Source: Chara braunii (lineage: Eukaryota; Streptophyta; Charophyceae; Charales; Characeae). Taken from it: a stretch of 52,675 nucleotides of DNA. Shown here piece after piece: positions 8,107 to 17,683 of this stretch. The notes under the pieces are model-generated. The model saw nothing but the letters and a program-made list of their open reading frames with translations. It did no database searches and was not told the DNA's origin. Made by a program: the position numbers and the translations under genes. Position 1 is the first letter of the stretch, and each line of letters starts with the position of its first letter. The DNA lies in assembly GCA_003427395.1 (NCBI GenBank), contig BFEA01000519.1:306112-358786 (forward strand), read 5' to 3'.

Positions 8107-9305
8107 ATGGATATAGGGGATGGAAACCTCACGGTCGAAGAAAATGAATACGTGGCAATGACCCTAAGGGATTGTGATAAAGCCATAGCCTTCGATGATT
8201 NCGAGAGGNGGAGGATCGACCCGAGGTACGCCAAGCNNGCCCGGATCCACNCAATCCCTCACGTCCCTTGGAAGGATAGGCCNCCGTGGANNTATGCGTT
8301 GAAAGAAAAGGAAAAGATAATGACCTTCATTAAAGAAAAGATAAGGACATTTGTGGCGGAACCTTGTGAGAGNGCCTACTCCAACAAATGGTTCTTTCTG
8401 AGAAAAGGGGGTACCAACAAATTGAGGTGGATCCAAAATCTCCAAAGGACAAATGCAGTCACCATAAGGGACGTAGGGTCTATACCCGAGANAGATCTAC
8501 TCTCGGAAGGTTCGTCAGGTCGCTCGATTTACTTGATNTGCGATCTCTTCTCGGGGTATGATGAGATCCCCTTGGAGNCTTGGATTACCGAGATNGACAC
8601 ATNACCGCGATGCANACACCTCTAGGGCTAATTCAGATGATGCTGGTACCGATGGGGTGGACGAACGGNGTGGCNGTATTCCAAAGAGTCATGATCGCAG
8701 TCCTCAAGGAATTCNTACCGAATAAGGTAGAGGTCTTCCTTGACGACTTCCCGATAAANGGGCCGATCCAAAAGGATGGGACNGAGGTCTTCCCCGGGGT
8801 GAGGAAGTTTGTGGTAGACCANGTGAGGGATGTTAAAGAGGTCCTTNTGAAATTAGACGACGCCAACCTTACTATGAGTAGGACTAAGAGTCGNTGGGGA
8901 GTGTCGTCAATCAAGATATTGGGTTTTGTNTGTGACAAGGATGGGCGGAGGCCCGATCCTGCAAAATTGGAAAAGTTGATGACCTGGNCGTCGCCGCTAA
9001 NGTCGATCACTAAGGTTAGGNAATTTCTAGGGGTGGTGTGCTACTGGAGGATATTTATAAAAGGCTANAGTGAGAAGGCGGAGCCTCTAAGANGGTTGCT
9101 TAGGAAAGTGNAANGATGGGTCTGGGGAGAGGATCAGGCCGCGNCCATGGAANCCCTTAAAGAGGAGTTTCGCGAAGGTGGNCAAGTCTTAGGCGTTCCA
9201 TTCTTCGAAGACGAGGAGAGTTGCCCGTTTATGGTTTCCACGGATGCGGGGCCTTGCTCCGTAGGAGGGCTTCTGTCTCAAAAGGATCAAGGCGGGAAAG
9301 AGTGA
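8107..9305 (+). pseudogene. pol: Reverse transcriptase and start of RNase H (Ty3/gypsy pol)
   Basis: The frame from 8107 carries NKWFFLRKGGTNKLRWIQN and motif A (DLFSGYDEI, Asp at 8542-8544), then a frame change near 8590-8620. The second frame (8580-9305) carries motif B (MLVPMGWTN ... VFQRVM), motif C (VFLDD, aspartates at 8742-8747), the primer-grip region (LGFxCDKDGRRPDPAKLEKL) and the first RNase H block (STDAG ... GGLLSQKD, Asp at 9243-9245). The order and spacing are those of gypsy RT. Many Ns mark collapsed or uncertain bases. One frameshift, and the TGA at 9303-9305 that stops the frame just before the rest of RNase H, make it non-functional. Confidence 0.85.
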
Positions 9306-9770
9306 CCTTTTCGATTTGAGAGTCGGACCTTGAATCCTGCCGAAAGAAACTATAGCCAATTCAAGAAGGAGGTGTTGGGAGTGCTACACTGCTTAAAGAC
9401 CTTCCGCCACTATATCTATGGGAGGCGGTTCNTCCTGAAAGTGGACCCGACCGCAGTAGCAGCTGTCCTTCAAAAGGACTTATCGCTAACCGACCCTACT
9501 ATCGCTAGATGGATGATTCATATCAGGCTCTACGATTATAGGGTCGAGAGGATCTCCGAGACCAAGAATCAAGTCGCAGACGGCTTGTCCAGGCTTCCCA
9601 TCCGAGAAGAGGATTATCGTAAATTGGAGGAGGCAACGCAAACGATGGGCAAGAACGAGGTAGTCCAAGTAGCCGCTAACAAGGCGCAAGTGGCAGTGGC
9701 CATCCGAGAGGGAGGCGAAGGCCCTAGGACGTTCCTCACCAACCTTTACGACAGAAAATCCGGGATATAG
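9306..9770 (+). pseudogene. RNase H domain, C-terminal part
   Basis: Reading continues in the same frame as the RT motif C segment after one TGA. It shows the typical gypsy RNase H sequence: NPAERNYSQFKKEVLGVLH, FRHYIYGRRF, then LKVDPTAVAAVL and the end block ISETKNQVADGLSRLP. The ADGLSR motif marks the end of RNase H in this class. The frame then runs into the connection to integrase and stops at 9768-9770. Confidence 0.85.
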
Positions 9771-11104
9771 GGTTATACCTGGCTGGTCGGGGAGAGGGCA
9801 CCGAGGTAATCAAGAGTGAGGCACTCGGGTATTGCCTACGAGGAGGCCACCTCTTTAAGAGGCCCACCAAGTTCGTCATTCCAATGAGGGTTTTTGCGAC
9901 CCGGAAGATAGAAAGGCGGTCATAGAAGAGTTACATTGTGGGGTCGTCGGCGGACACCAGGGAGTGAAAGGGACGTTCGATAAGGTTCAGCGACTTTATT
10001 GGTGGGATGGATTATACGGTGAGGTCGAAAAATACTGTTCGACCTGTGAAGCTTGCCAAAAGAGGGCAACGGTTCGCTATAAGGAGCCCCTGGTTCCTTC
10101 GCTCCCCACTATACCGGGCAAGAAGGTCCATATAAACTTGGTAACCATGCAGAAGGGAGTCGGCGGGCTTCGGTACATAATCAACGCTCGCCACGGCCTC
10201 ACTGGATTCGTGGAAGCTAAGGTCATTAAGAAGAAGACAGTCGAGGAGGTGAGTGACTTTCTCTTAGAGTACATCGCAAGGTACGGGTGTGTTGGGAAGA
10301 TGGTGATGGATAGGGTGTCCGAGTTCCTGAGTCAAAAAGTCAAGGCGATATTAGAAAGGGCGGGGATAAAAGCGGCCTACACGACCGCCTATCACCCGCA
10401 AAGCAACGCCCCGGTCGAAAGAGGTCACCAAACGCTTGTAGATGCCTTAGCAAAATGGTGCAAAGATCGTGTGGAACAGTGGCCAAAGTATTTGCGCTAC
10501 GCAGTTTGGGAGGGCAACATCACGGTCAAATCAAGTACGGGGTTTTCTCCCTACACCCTTTGGTTCGGTAGACATTGCCCTCTGCCCATCGAATTTCACG
10601 TCGACACTTGGACAAGTGTTTCGTGGAAAGCCAACATGACGAGGGGAGAATTGTTAGAGGCGAGGATACAACAAATAGCCGAGAACCTTGACGCAAGGCT
10701 TACCGAGGCAGGGAGAAACATCGAAAAGGAGAGGACGAAAGGGAAAGAAAGATGGGACAAGAATTTGCGGGTCCGACAAAAGCCGAATCAAATAAAAGAG
10801 AGTCAAAATGATTCATCATTGACTTTTTGAACATGCTTCCCAATAAAAAAACTTATTTTTGAATTGACTGATTTCTTTTAATAAGGAAAAACGAATGCAT
10901 CTGGAAAAAAACGATTAATTTCAGTGACCTCGTCCTGATGTACGACTCGTCGCTAGAAAAGACTTGGAGCAGGAAGTTAGCCAACCGGTGGGGCCGTACC
11001 GGGTCCTAAAAAGATTGGATGGGGGGCCATATCTCCTTGCTAAATTAGATGGGACCCGGTTACAGGACCCTATCCCGGGGGCTCGCCTCAAACTTTTCCG
11101 ATAG
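9771..11104 (+). pseudogene. int: Integrase with HHCC finger, altered DD35E core and GPY tail
   Basis: From about 9920 the HHCC zinc finger is visible (ELHCG, GGHQG, then CSTCEAC), after frame changes in the linker. The core frame is 9964-10830. The position that should be the first catalytic Asp (HIDLVTM in relatives, from memory) is Asn at 10135-10137. The second, Asp at 10309-10311, and the Glu at 10417-10419 are present with 35 residues between them. An AT-rich insertion at 10804-10925 breaks the frame. Beyond it the C-terminal GPY module resumes (DLVLMYDSSLEKTW, WGGPYRVLKRL, PGARLKLFR) and stops at 11102-11104. Integration activity is lost in this copy. Confidence 0.85.
10804..10925. repeat. 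AT-rich 122-bp insertion inside integrase
   Basis: The integrase reads up to QKPNQIKES (ending at 10803) and its expected continuation DLVLMYDS begins at 10926. The intervening 122 bp are strikingly AT-rich in a GC-rich gene. The trinucleotide AGT occurs at both edges (10801-10803 and 10923-10925), as a 3-bp target duplication would. The right end TTAATTTCAG also resembles a 3' splice site, so a spliced intron is an alternative, but no 5' site keeps the frame convincingly. Confidence 0.55.
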
Positions 11105-11451
11105 AGAGGGAATCTTGGAGAGAATCCCAAAGGGAAAGGGAAGAAAGCGGTTGATGCGAAAGAGGCTGCCACCCACGAGAAGGGAGAAACTTCGAAGCAA
11201 GAAGCTTCTTCGCGGCCGCCTAAGAGGGGGTATAAGGTTCGGAAACCTCCCCTGCTAAGGACCCCTAGAAGGAAGAAACGGTCAAGGGAGCATGACAGTG
11301 ATACCGACCGACGAGGAAAATATACGATGAGAGAGAGAAGGAACGCCTCAAGGAAAGCCTTGAGAATCAAGCGTGAGAGAGATGAGAGAAAGCGAAAGAA
11401 AGAAAGGCGAGAGAGAAAGANGAGGAGACGGAGGTGAGTATAGATTCGCTT
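11105..11451 (+). other. Basic tail after integrase
   Basis: The region between the integrase stop and the polypurine tract is Arg/Lys/Glu-rich in all plus frames. One ATG-started frame (11327-11437, 36 aa) is almost wholly basic. It may be the remains of a charged C-terminal extension or simply purine-rich spacer. Confidence 0.3.
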
Positions 11452-11468
11452 GGGGGAAAAGGGGGGGG
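11452..11468 (+). promoter_or_regulatory. Polypurine tract for plus-strand priming
   Basis: Seventeen purines (five G, four A, eight G) sit directly in front of A/TGTACCGTAG. A pure G/A tract at the internal/3' LTR junction is the normal plus-strand primer of LTR retrotransposons, and the following TG fits an LTR start at 11470. Confidence 0.6.
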
Positions 11469-11469
11469 A

Positions 11470-11600
11470 TGTACCGTAGTTAGAGAAACTGTGNGGTGCT
11501 ATAGTTAGAGAGAACGTGTTATACCATANNTAGAGAAAAAACGTGTGTCGCGGTCCCAAAGGGCGGTGCTGTACCATAGCTAAAGGAAACATNTATCATA
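11470..11600 (+). repeat. Degenerate short tandem repeats at LTR start
   Basis: The motif T(A)CC(A/G)TAGTTAGAGA(A)A...(A)CGTGT recurs about four times (around 11470, 11500, 11520 and 11570) with a spacing of roughly 30-50 bp. Repeated short motifs near an LTR start may be promoter or enhancer units; this is inference. Confidence 0.45.
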
Positions 11601-13567
11601 ATTCCGCAGGTAGGAGACTAAGGGGGGCAGTGCCGTAATAAGGCGATGCGGTCTAAAAACNAAAAAGTCAAGGGGGAACAAGGGATAAACNTAACCTCAC
11701 AAAAAAAAAAGGGTGGGACANTGCGAACCATGGGCCAGGGAAAGATACGACCATTGNGTGTGGTAAAGAAGAAGGATGCGGGAAAGCTCGNCGGGGACGG
11801 CGAGAATATGGGGTGTGGGCTGGTTGTCGGGCGGCTGCCTACCAGCCGAGCACACCTTTTTCATCGAGCATGAAAATTTTGGCATGCTTTCTTTTATTTT
11901 TGCATACTCGGATGTATGGGTGCCTCAGACTTGAGGGGTGCTTGTTTTTTTTTTTTTTTGTTACTAACCTTGAAAGAGTTGGGATGGAGGCGAATCTACG
12001 CAGGACCGTAAAGTGGGGCCGAGAGCGGAAGGACGGCTTGGGGGCTAAGGATGAAAACATGGTCAAAAGAAGGTACGAAAAAGTGTCCAACCCGGACCGG
12101 CACGAGGTGCAGTCCAGGTGGTGGATTGCGCCAGATGATTGGCCGTCGACGTGTGTCTTCGTTAAAATGAATGCTGATGTGTTTCGTGGGATAACGGTGG
12201 CAAATGCTCTGTCCGGTCAACAGCCAGAGGGCTGGATGGTGAACATAGCAACTACAGCGTCTATCCACGTCCTGCCAAGTGTGAGGGTGAAGCAATGGCG
12301 GTCGCCAACTTAGGGCAAGGGGCAAGTCGGATTGGGACAGGGGAAATCGTTCCCGTGAAGTACGGGTCTTCGGCTACGCTACCAGGCGGTGTGTTTCNCT
12401 TTGCAAGCCCTGATGAATGAGTGCATACGATTGTAGGTTGTGAGGGATTCTTGGGGTTCCTTGGGCCCACGTNNNNCATCGGACGCNAGTNNACAATGGG
12501 GGGGGAGAAAGCGGCTGCAAGCGAAGGANGTGCGGGCGGGGGAAAAATCGGATTTTTGTTGGGATCTCCGAGTCCAGGGCGATTGGCCTGGCTGGAAGGG
12601 TGGCCNTACAAAACCCACCGAGCAAAAGGGGGGGAAGTGTGGAGTATGATGGAGTCAGAAGGCGACTGCACGGTGCTCGGGCGTCGACCCTGGCNAAGTG
12701 GCGAGCCGACAACCCCGACGATTCNGGGCTGCTTCNGCATAACGACGACGGGGCGAATNTAGGGAGTCGGGANTTGGTCGAAACGGGAGAGGAGAGCGCG
12801 NCCGTNTTCTTGATAACTGACATTGGCTCCAGGCTCAACCGTCGGATNGGGAAAGAAANCGAAAGAGCGGAAAAGGGGCTCGAAAGTACGAGGAAGAGCA
12901 TCAACGTGATTAAGNTGCATTGCNGGTAAGATCCGAAGAGGAAAGGAAACAAGAGAGAAGATTGGACGAGAAGGGGGGAGGTGGGACCGACTGAGAGAAG
13001 GGGGGGCGTGCGTCTGGGGGGANCGATCAAGTAAGGCTACCNCTTAAGACANCGCNNGCCTGGGACCGAGAGAGGGAAAGATGTGACAACTCAAGAACCG
13101 ANATGCACGTCGGGCGGGAAGCGAAAATTCTCAACTGAATGTTGGAAAGGGCCACGAAGGAGGGATCNCTATAGAACGAATATGGCGGGAAGACCAANTT
13201 TNTTTTACGAAAATTTCACGATGGGAAGACACTAGCANCGAATGGCATGATTGGTTAATCGGANAAAAGGACGGATCGACAGGCGGGCGGCCGCGGAGGA
13301 AGAAATGCTCTTATAACGACAGNGACATAACGAGTCGGAGGGGGGGAGCGCACAAANGGAACAGGCGCACGGAGAGAATTAGCGCACGGGGTAGCNGCAC
13401 TAGNNCTCAGCCCNCTCTAAGGCACGTAGTGAGNCCGAAACGCNCGTCGAGTCGGGAAGTGCTGGGCACCCGCGAGAGGGAGGGAGAGAAGGAAGAGCTC
13501 GCTCACCGCGGCTCACGAACCGGGAGCACGAGAGTGCCAGCGACCGACGCCACCCTCGGCAGTATTC

Positions 13568-14032
13568 NNNNNNNNNNNNNNNNNNNNNNNNNNNNNNNNN
13601 NNNNNNNNNNNNNNNNNNNNNNNNNNNNNNNNNNNNNNNNNNNNNNNNNNNNNNNNNNNNNNNNNNNNNNNNNNNNNNNNNNNNNNNNNNNNNNNNNNNN
13701 NNNNNNNNNNNNNNNNNNNNNNNNNNNNNNNNNNNNNNNNNNNNNNNNNNNNNNNNNNNNNNNNNNNNNNNNNNNNNNNNNNNNNNNNNNNNNNNNNNNN
13801 NNNNNNNNNNNNNNNNNNNNNNNNNNNNNNNNNNNNNNNNNNNNNNNNNNNNNNNNNNNNNNNNNNNNNNNNNNNNNNNNNNNNNNNNNNNNNNNNNNNN
13901 NNNNNNNNNNNNNNNNNNNNNNNNNNNNNNNNNNNNNNNNNNNNNNNNNNNNNNNNNNNNNNNNNNNNNNNNNNNNNNNNNNNNNNNNNNNNNNNNNNNN
14001 NNNNNNNNNNNNNNNNNNNNNNNNNNNNNNNN
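13568..14032. other. Assembly gap (465 Ns)
   Basis: A run of unknown bases ends in the (GA)n tract. The gap was probably caused by that microsatellite. Confidence 0.99.
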
Positions 14033-14114
<82 letters not shown>

Positions 14115-14196
14115 CGAGAGAGAGAGAGAGAAAGAGACGAGAGAGAGAGAGAGGGAGAGAGCGAAAAAAACGAGAGAGAGAGAGCGAGAGAAAGAA
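14033..14196. repeat. (GA)n microsatellite, impure at its 3' side
   Basis: A pure GA run to about 14110, then interrupted GA with GTGACG, AAAG and AAAAAAACG insertions. It mirrors the tract at window positions 1-95. Confidence 0.95.
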
Positions 14197-14239
14197 AGAG
14201 GCAGACGACTTCAAGCACACGCAGCCGCTAGTCGAGGGG

Positions 14240-14998
14240 AATGCTATTCTGTCGCCAGGTGCGCCTGACGGACAATCGAGGTGCACGAACGGAGCGCTCC
14301 AAGCCGAGACAGGTTGACGGGAAGCAGGTCGGTCAAGCATGCATGCGAAAGCGAACGGCGAGAGTGAACGAAAGAGCGGGCAGGACTGAGGGGGAAAAGG
14401 TGGGGGAAGAAAACGAGGAGACTTGGGAGCCGATAAGAGCGAGCTCTTACGGGAAGCCAGCATCCTAGCTACGGAGAGACGACGACGACGAGCGTGATTA
14501 CCGGACTGCAGCACTGAGCCGCGAGGTCCCCAACTGGTGGTCCTGACCACCGATTGCGAAGCACCTCTGTATCGGCGTCCGGGAAAAAGGAGCGGCAAGT
14601 CTCTTGTTCCCTTGATCGCGATGTATTGAACTGACTCTTTCCGGAGTTGGCACACAGGCGTTGCGGGCCGACTTTTTTTTCGATAATCCTGCGGGCTCTA
14701 GATTAGGCACCTACGGCATGCCGACAGCTGTCTACATTGGCTCGAGATTCCGAGCGTGTGCGTAAGCCTCTAGGCTCTGCTCCCTCGCTGCTGGAAAGGG
14801 AGAGAGGAGAAGGAAGGGAAGTCGTTGCGGGGAAAGGGGGATAGCGAGGAAAAAATCGGCGGTGCTAGCGAGTGTGTGCGAGAGGGGGGGGCAGAGAAGG
14901 AGGGGCAGAAAGAGAGCTTAGGAGGAGAGGAGACGAGAGAGAAAGAGAGAGAGTAGGACTGGAGCCCTAACGGCTTGTTGTTGGGGGAGGTCTTTGGG
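14240..14998. other. No gene recognised
   Basis: Purine-rich sequence (many GGAGA/GAGAA runs around 14790-14960) just outside the inferred 3' LTR. Open frames are short or extensions through the GA tract and carry no motif. Confidence 0.5.
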
Positions 14999-15228
14999 GT
15001 AGTTCGATGCCCCTAGTTTGCTTCTGAGCACTCAGTTAGAGCTATTCGAAGGCATCTATCTCTGAGCGTCCTATTCGAGTTTGGGTTTTTTTGGTGTGGC
15101 AGCTCGGTACCACTAGCTTGCTTCTGAGTACTCAGTTAGAGCTTTTCGAAGGCATCTGTCTCCGAGCCTCCTGTTCGAGTTTGGTTTTTGGGGCAGTTCG
15201 ATGCCATTGGCTTTCTTTTGAAATGCTC
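14999..15228. repeat. 100-bp tandem repeat, two full copies and a partial third
   Basis: CTTCTGAGCA at 15021 recurs as CTTCTGAGTA at 15121, and AGTTCGATGC at 15001 as AGCTCGGTAC at 15101, giving a spacing of 100 bp. A shortened third copy starts near 15195. Copies share CTCAGTTAGAGCT, TTCGAAGGCATCT and TCGAGTTTGG. No coding sense is visible. Confidence 0.75.
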
Positions 15229-15378
15229 TATTTGGGCTGATAAAAAAACACTAGTCGCCGAGTATCTTGATAAGAGCGTGCCCCCTTTGTCTGAGCTGAG
15301 CCACCAACTTTTCCTTTGAGCACTTGTTGACGATTCGAGCACACCTAAGGTACTTGCCTCGGGCCAATCGCGGCTATA

Positions 15379-15410
15379 TGCCCCTGTGGCTCGGAAGTAG
15401 CCACAGGGCA
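15379..15410. repeat. Perfect-stem hairpin with one bulge
   Basis: TGCCCCTGTGGCT and AGCCACAGGGCA pair over 12 bp with a single bulged C around a 7-base loop. It lies about 140 bp upstream of the open frame at 15547. It may be part of a transposon sub-terminal region; nothing shows a regulatory role. Confidence 0.5.
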
Positions 15411-15546
15411 AAAGGCGGGGGCGCTGGGCCGGGCCTGATCTGTGCTGGAACTGCGGGCGAGAACCTGACTTTTGAAAGGGCCGCAGGCGTTGGGAGTCAC
15501 GAGAGCGGATCGTTAGGCGGACCCGGCGAGGAGGAGTCTAGTCAGG

Positions 15547-16380
15547 TTGGGACTGCTGGACACCGGCGGGCTGCAAGCGCCTGCCGTCCCCCGGAGCGTC
15601 GTTATGCCGAAATCCGCTACGAGCCTGACAAGGATTTCAGATCCCGCACAATTGCAGCAGGCGATCTCCTGTGCGACGGCAGCAAAGAACATTGCTCTGC
15701 GCGTCTTGCACGGATGGGTCTTTAAGTCCGGGAACCGCCCCCGAGGATACAATCTCGCTTTCCAGTACGTGTTGGAGTCGGTGGCGACGGACATTGCGCA
15801 TGCCATGTGGTACGGCGAGGAGTGGAGCAACGTCGTGAGTGGGGCCGTTTGCACGCACACAATCGACCTCAACATGGACTTGCCACTGTGGTTTGTGGGC
15901 GCGAACATCGAGGACAGGCCGGAGGACGACGACATGGCGGCACACCAGGAGTCGACCGTTGTATGCATCGCACATGCATTTCACGACGGGTTCATCTCGC
16001 ACGACCGTCTCTCAAGGATTGCAGATTGCTTCAGACTTTTGTTGGCGGCCAGCATGTGGTTGATGCGTATGGCGGGAGACGATCCGCGCAGCCACTACGA
16101 AGCCTTCTACTTCGCGAAGCTGGTTGCGAAGCCCACGCTCGTCGCGTCCATGCATCGCTCGTTCGATCATAGACAGTCCATCATCCGAGCCACCAGACTG
16201 GGGAAGGCGAACGCCACCTTTGGAGAGTACCCCAAGTACATCCCCGACTGGGCTTCCTGCAGCATCGTCTTTGGGCACGACGCGAGCATAACGGGTCCGG
16301 AGGACGCGAAGAGGAGGGATTGGTTGGGTTCGGGCCCCTTGGAGGACGACGACAACGACGATGGGAAAGACGACGCGTAG
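15547..16380 (+). CDS. Probable Harbinger-associated accessory protein, C-terminal part (277 aa)
   Basis: This is the best open frame of the region. The first codon available is TTG and no in-frame ATG marks a natural start, so the true N-terminus is missing or upstream. It contains DLNMDLPLWFVGANIEDRPE, HQESTVVCIAHAFHDGFIS, then a Met/Leu-rich helix, AKLVAKPTLVASMHRSF and GPEDAKRRDWLGSGPLEDDD, ending in an acidic tail. From memory, similar sequence follows a Myb/trihelix-like DNA-binding domain in proteins that accompany Harbinger transposons in Chara. No such DNA-binding domain is visible here. A broken Harbinger transposase lies 1.3 kb downstream on the opposite strand, but an adapter junction intervenes. 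Confidence 0.45.
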   Translation: MGLLDTGGLQAPAVPRSVVMPKSATSLTRISDPAQLQQAISCATAAKNIALRVLHGWVFKSGNRPRGYNLAFQYVLESVATDIAHAMWYGEEWSNVVSGAVCTHTIDLNMDLPLWFVGANIEDRPEDDDMAAHQESTVVCIAHAFHDGFISHDRLSRIADCFRLLLAASMWLMRMAGDDPRSHYEAFYFAKLVAKPTLVASMHRSFDHRQSIIRATRLGKANATFGEYPKYIPDWASCSIVFGHDASITGPEDAKRRDWLGSGPLEDDDNDDGKDDA

Positions 16381-17224
16381 GGGGGGGGGGGAGGAGGAAG
16401 GGGGAGGGTATTGCTGCTGCTCACACGTGCAGGGCTGGAGAGGGTAACTGAACGGGTCGTGTTTGCCGGCGCGGGTTTGGGAAGTGGAGAGGGGGCAGTG
16501 CTTGGCGGCGTTGGAGATGCAGTTTTCGTGGCGGGGCGTTTGGAAAACGGATTCTTGATGGCCTTTCCCTTCTTTTCGCACTTGTACAGCGCGTCGCTCC
16601 TGCATGTAGACACCCCACGTTTTCGGTCGTCCACTCTGGCAAGGGTGCTTTATGTCACAGCGGTCTCCGTTGCTTCTGGATGTGGATACTGTGTCGGTGC
16701 TGATGGTGGAGAAGCAACGGTAGACGGCGCTCTCTTCAGCACATTATTGGAACGAAATAGGTGTCTGCGATATTGTATTGTGTTGTTGTGAGCGCAACTT
16801 GCTGCGAAAAAACTTCATTGCGCTTGGGGCGCATGTTTAATTTTATAATTTTGATTCCTTCTATCTTTCGTGAGTTTGTAGATCGTAATTGATCACTCAC
16901 TTCACACCGAATGGTCTTCCTCATGAAACACGAGTAGTCCTTGGCTTGTTGGATGTAAATTCACGCATCTCATCTTCCTGTGCTTGTGCCATTGTCGGTT
17001 GTTGGCTTTTTTTTTTTTTTTTTTTCTTGTTTTCACGAGTTATCCCAATGCCAAACAAAAGACGTGTTTGTGTTTCAGTTGAACACTCGCAGGAAGACAA
17101 AGCGCAGCGCACCGTACAGCATAAGATGTCCGACAAAACATGTATTGAACATGCAATGGCACACTGCATCAACGCAATGAAATAACAACACACAATATCG
17201 ACGCAATGAAATAGGCACACACAC
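16381..17224. other. No gene recognised
   Basis: It holds a G-rich run directly after the open frame, unremarkable sequence and a poly-T tract near 17009-17028. The open frames here have no motif. Confidence 0.5.
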
Positions 17225-17262
17225 CTGTCTCTTATACACATCTAGATGTGTATAAGAGACAG
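17225..17262. other. Nextera mate-pair junction adapter left in assembly
   Basis: The 38 bases are the transposon end CTGTCTCTTATACACATCT followed at once by its reverse complement. This is the known circularisation junction of Nextera mate-pair libraries and is not genomic. Sequences on its two sides may come from loci kilobases apart or in another order. Confidence 0.97.
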
Positions 17263-17683
17263 GCGCCCGCTACGCCAAAAAAGGCGCACTTCACACCCGC
17301 AGTGCGTCGTGTACGCACTACACAACTTCAACGCTAATCACAGAAATCAAGAAAATGGATGCTGACGTACATCCACGAACGACGACGACAACAAAGCACG
17401 ACCCTCGACGCAAACTACCGACCCCAAAAGCGAGACATAACATAGCTACCCAATCAAGGTTAGACGGAACAACGAATCTGCCCTCCGGCCATTGCTACAA
17501 TGAATGCACTACCATGCGCTGCCGTCCCCCATGGGAAACACGACCCTCCACACAAACCACCAACCCCGATGGGGGACAGATGCTAGCGACCCAATCAAGG
17601 CAGGACGAAACAACGATTCTGCCCTCCGACCATTGCTGCAGTGAATGCACTTCCACTCACTGCCGTCCATATGTGAACACGAC

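Larger units (their letters stand above)
1..14239 (+). mobile_element. Large degraded Ty3/gypsy LTR retrotransposon (5' LTR cut by window edge)
   Basis: The order gag, protease, reverse transcriptase, RNase H, integrase on one strand is that of the Ty3/gypsy (Metaviridae-like) class. A segment of about 45 bp next to a GA tract near 80-124 recurs at about 14195-14239 with roughly four differences, and the flanking sequences become unrelated immediately after it on both sides. I read this as the 3' end of both LTRs. The 3' LTR start is placed at 11470, after a G/A-only tract. The implied internal part is about 11.3 kb, unusually long because of a leader of about 5.7 kb. Every coding block has stops, frameshifts or altered key residues, so the copy is dead. 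Class assignment is firm; LTR limits are inference. Confidence 0.8.
11470..14239 (+). repeat. Probable 3' LTR (contains an assembly gap)
   Basis: It begins with TGTACC after the polypurine tract and is taken to end at the CTAGTCGAGGG block near 14239 that also ends the 5' LTR. No protein motif is visible; open frames such as 11813-12313 and 12261-12920 look like chance frames. The region has many Ns and an N gap at 13568-14032, so its length of about 2.8 kb is only nominal. Confidence 0.5.

Noticed and set aside
11813-12920. Open frames in the 3' LTR
   Set aside because: No similarity to known proteins, many ambiguous bases, both strands equally open; not expected to be coding inside an LTR.
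13400-14655. Long open frames through the N gap and GA tract (for example 272, 279 and 380 codons)
   Set aside because: They consist of unknown residues plus alternating RE/ER or SL/LS from the microsatellite.
16921-17241. Minus-strand frame beginning MCIRDR
   Set aside because: The start is adapter sequence; known contaminant peptide.
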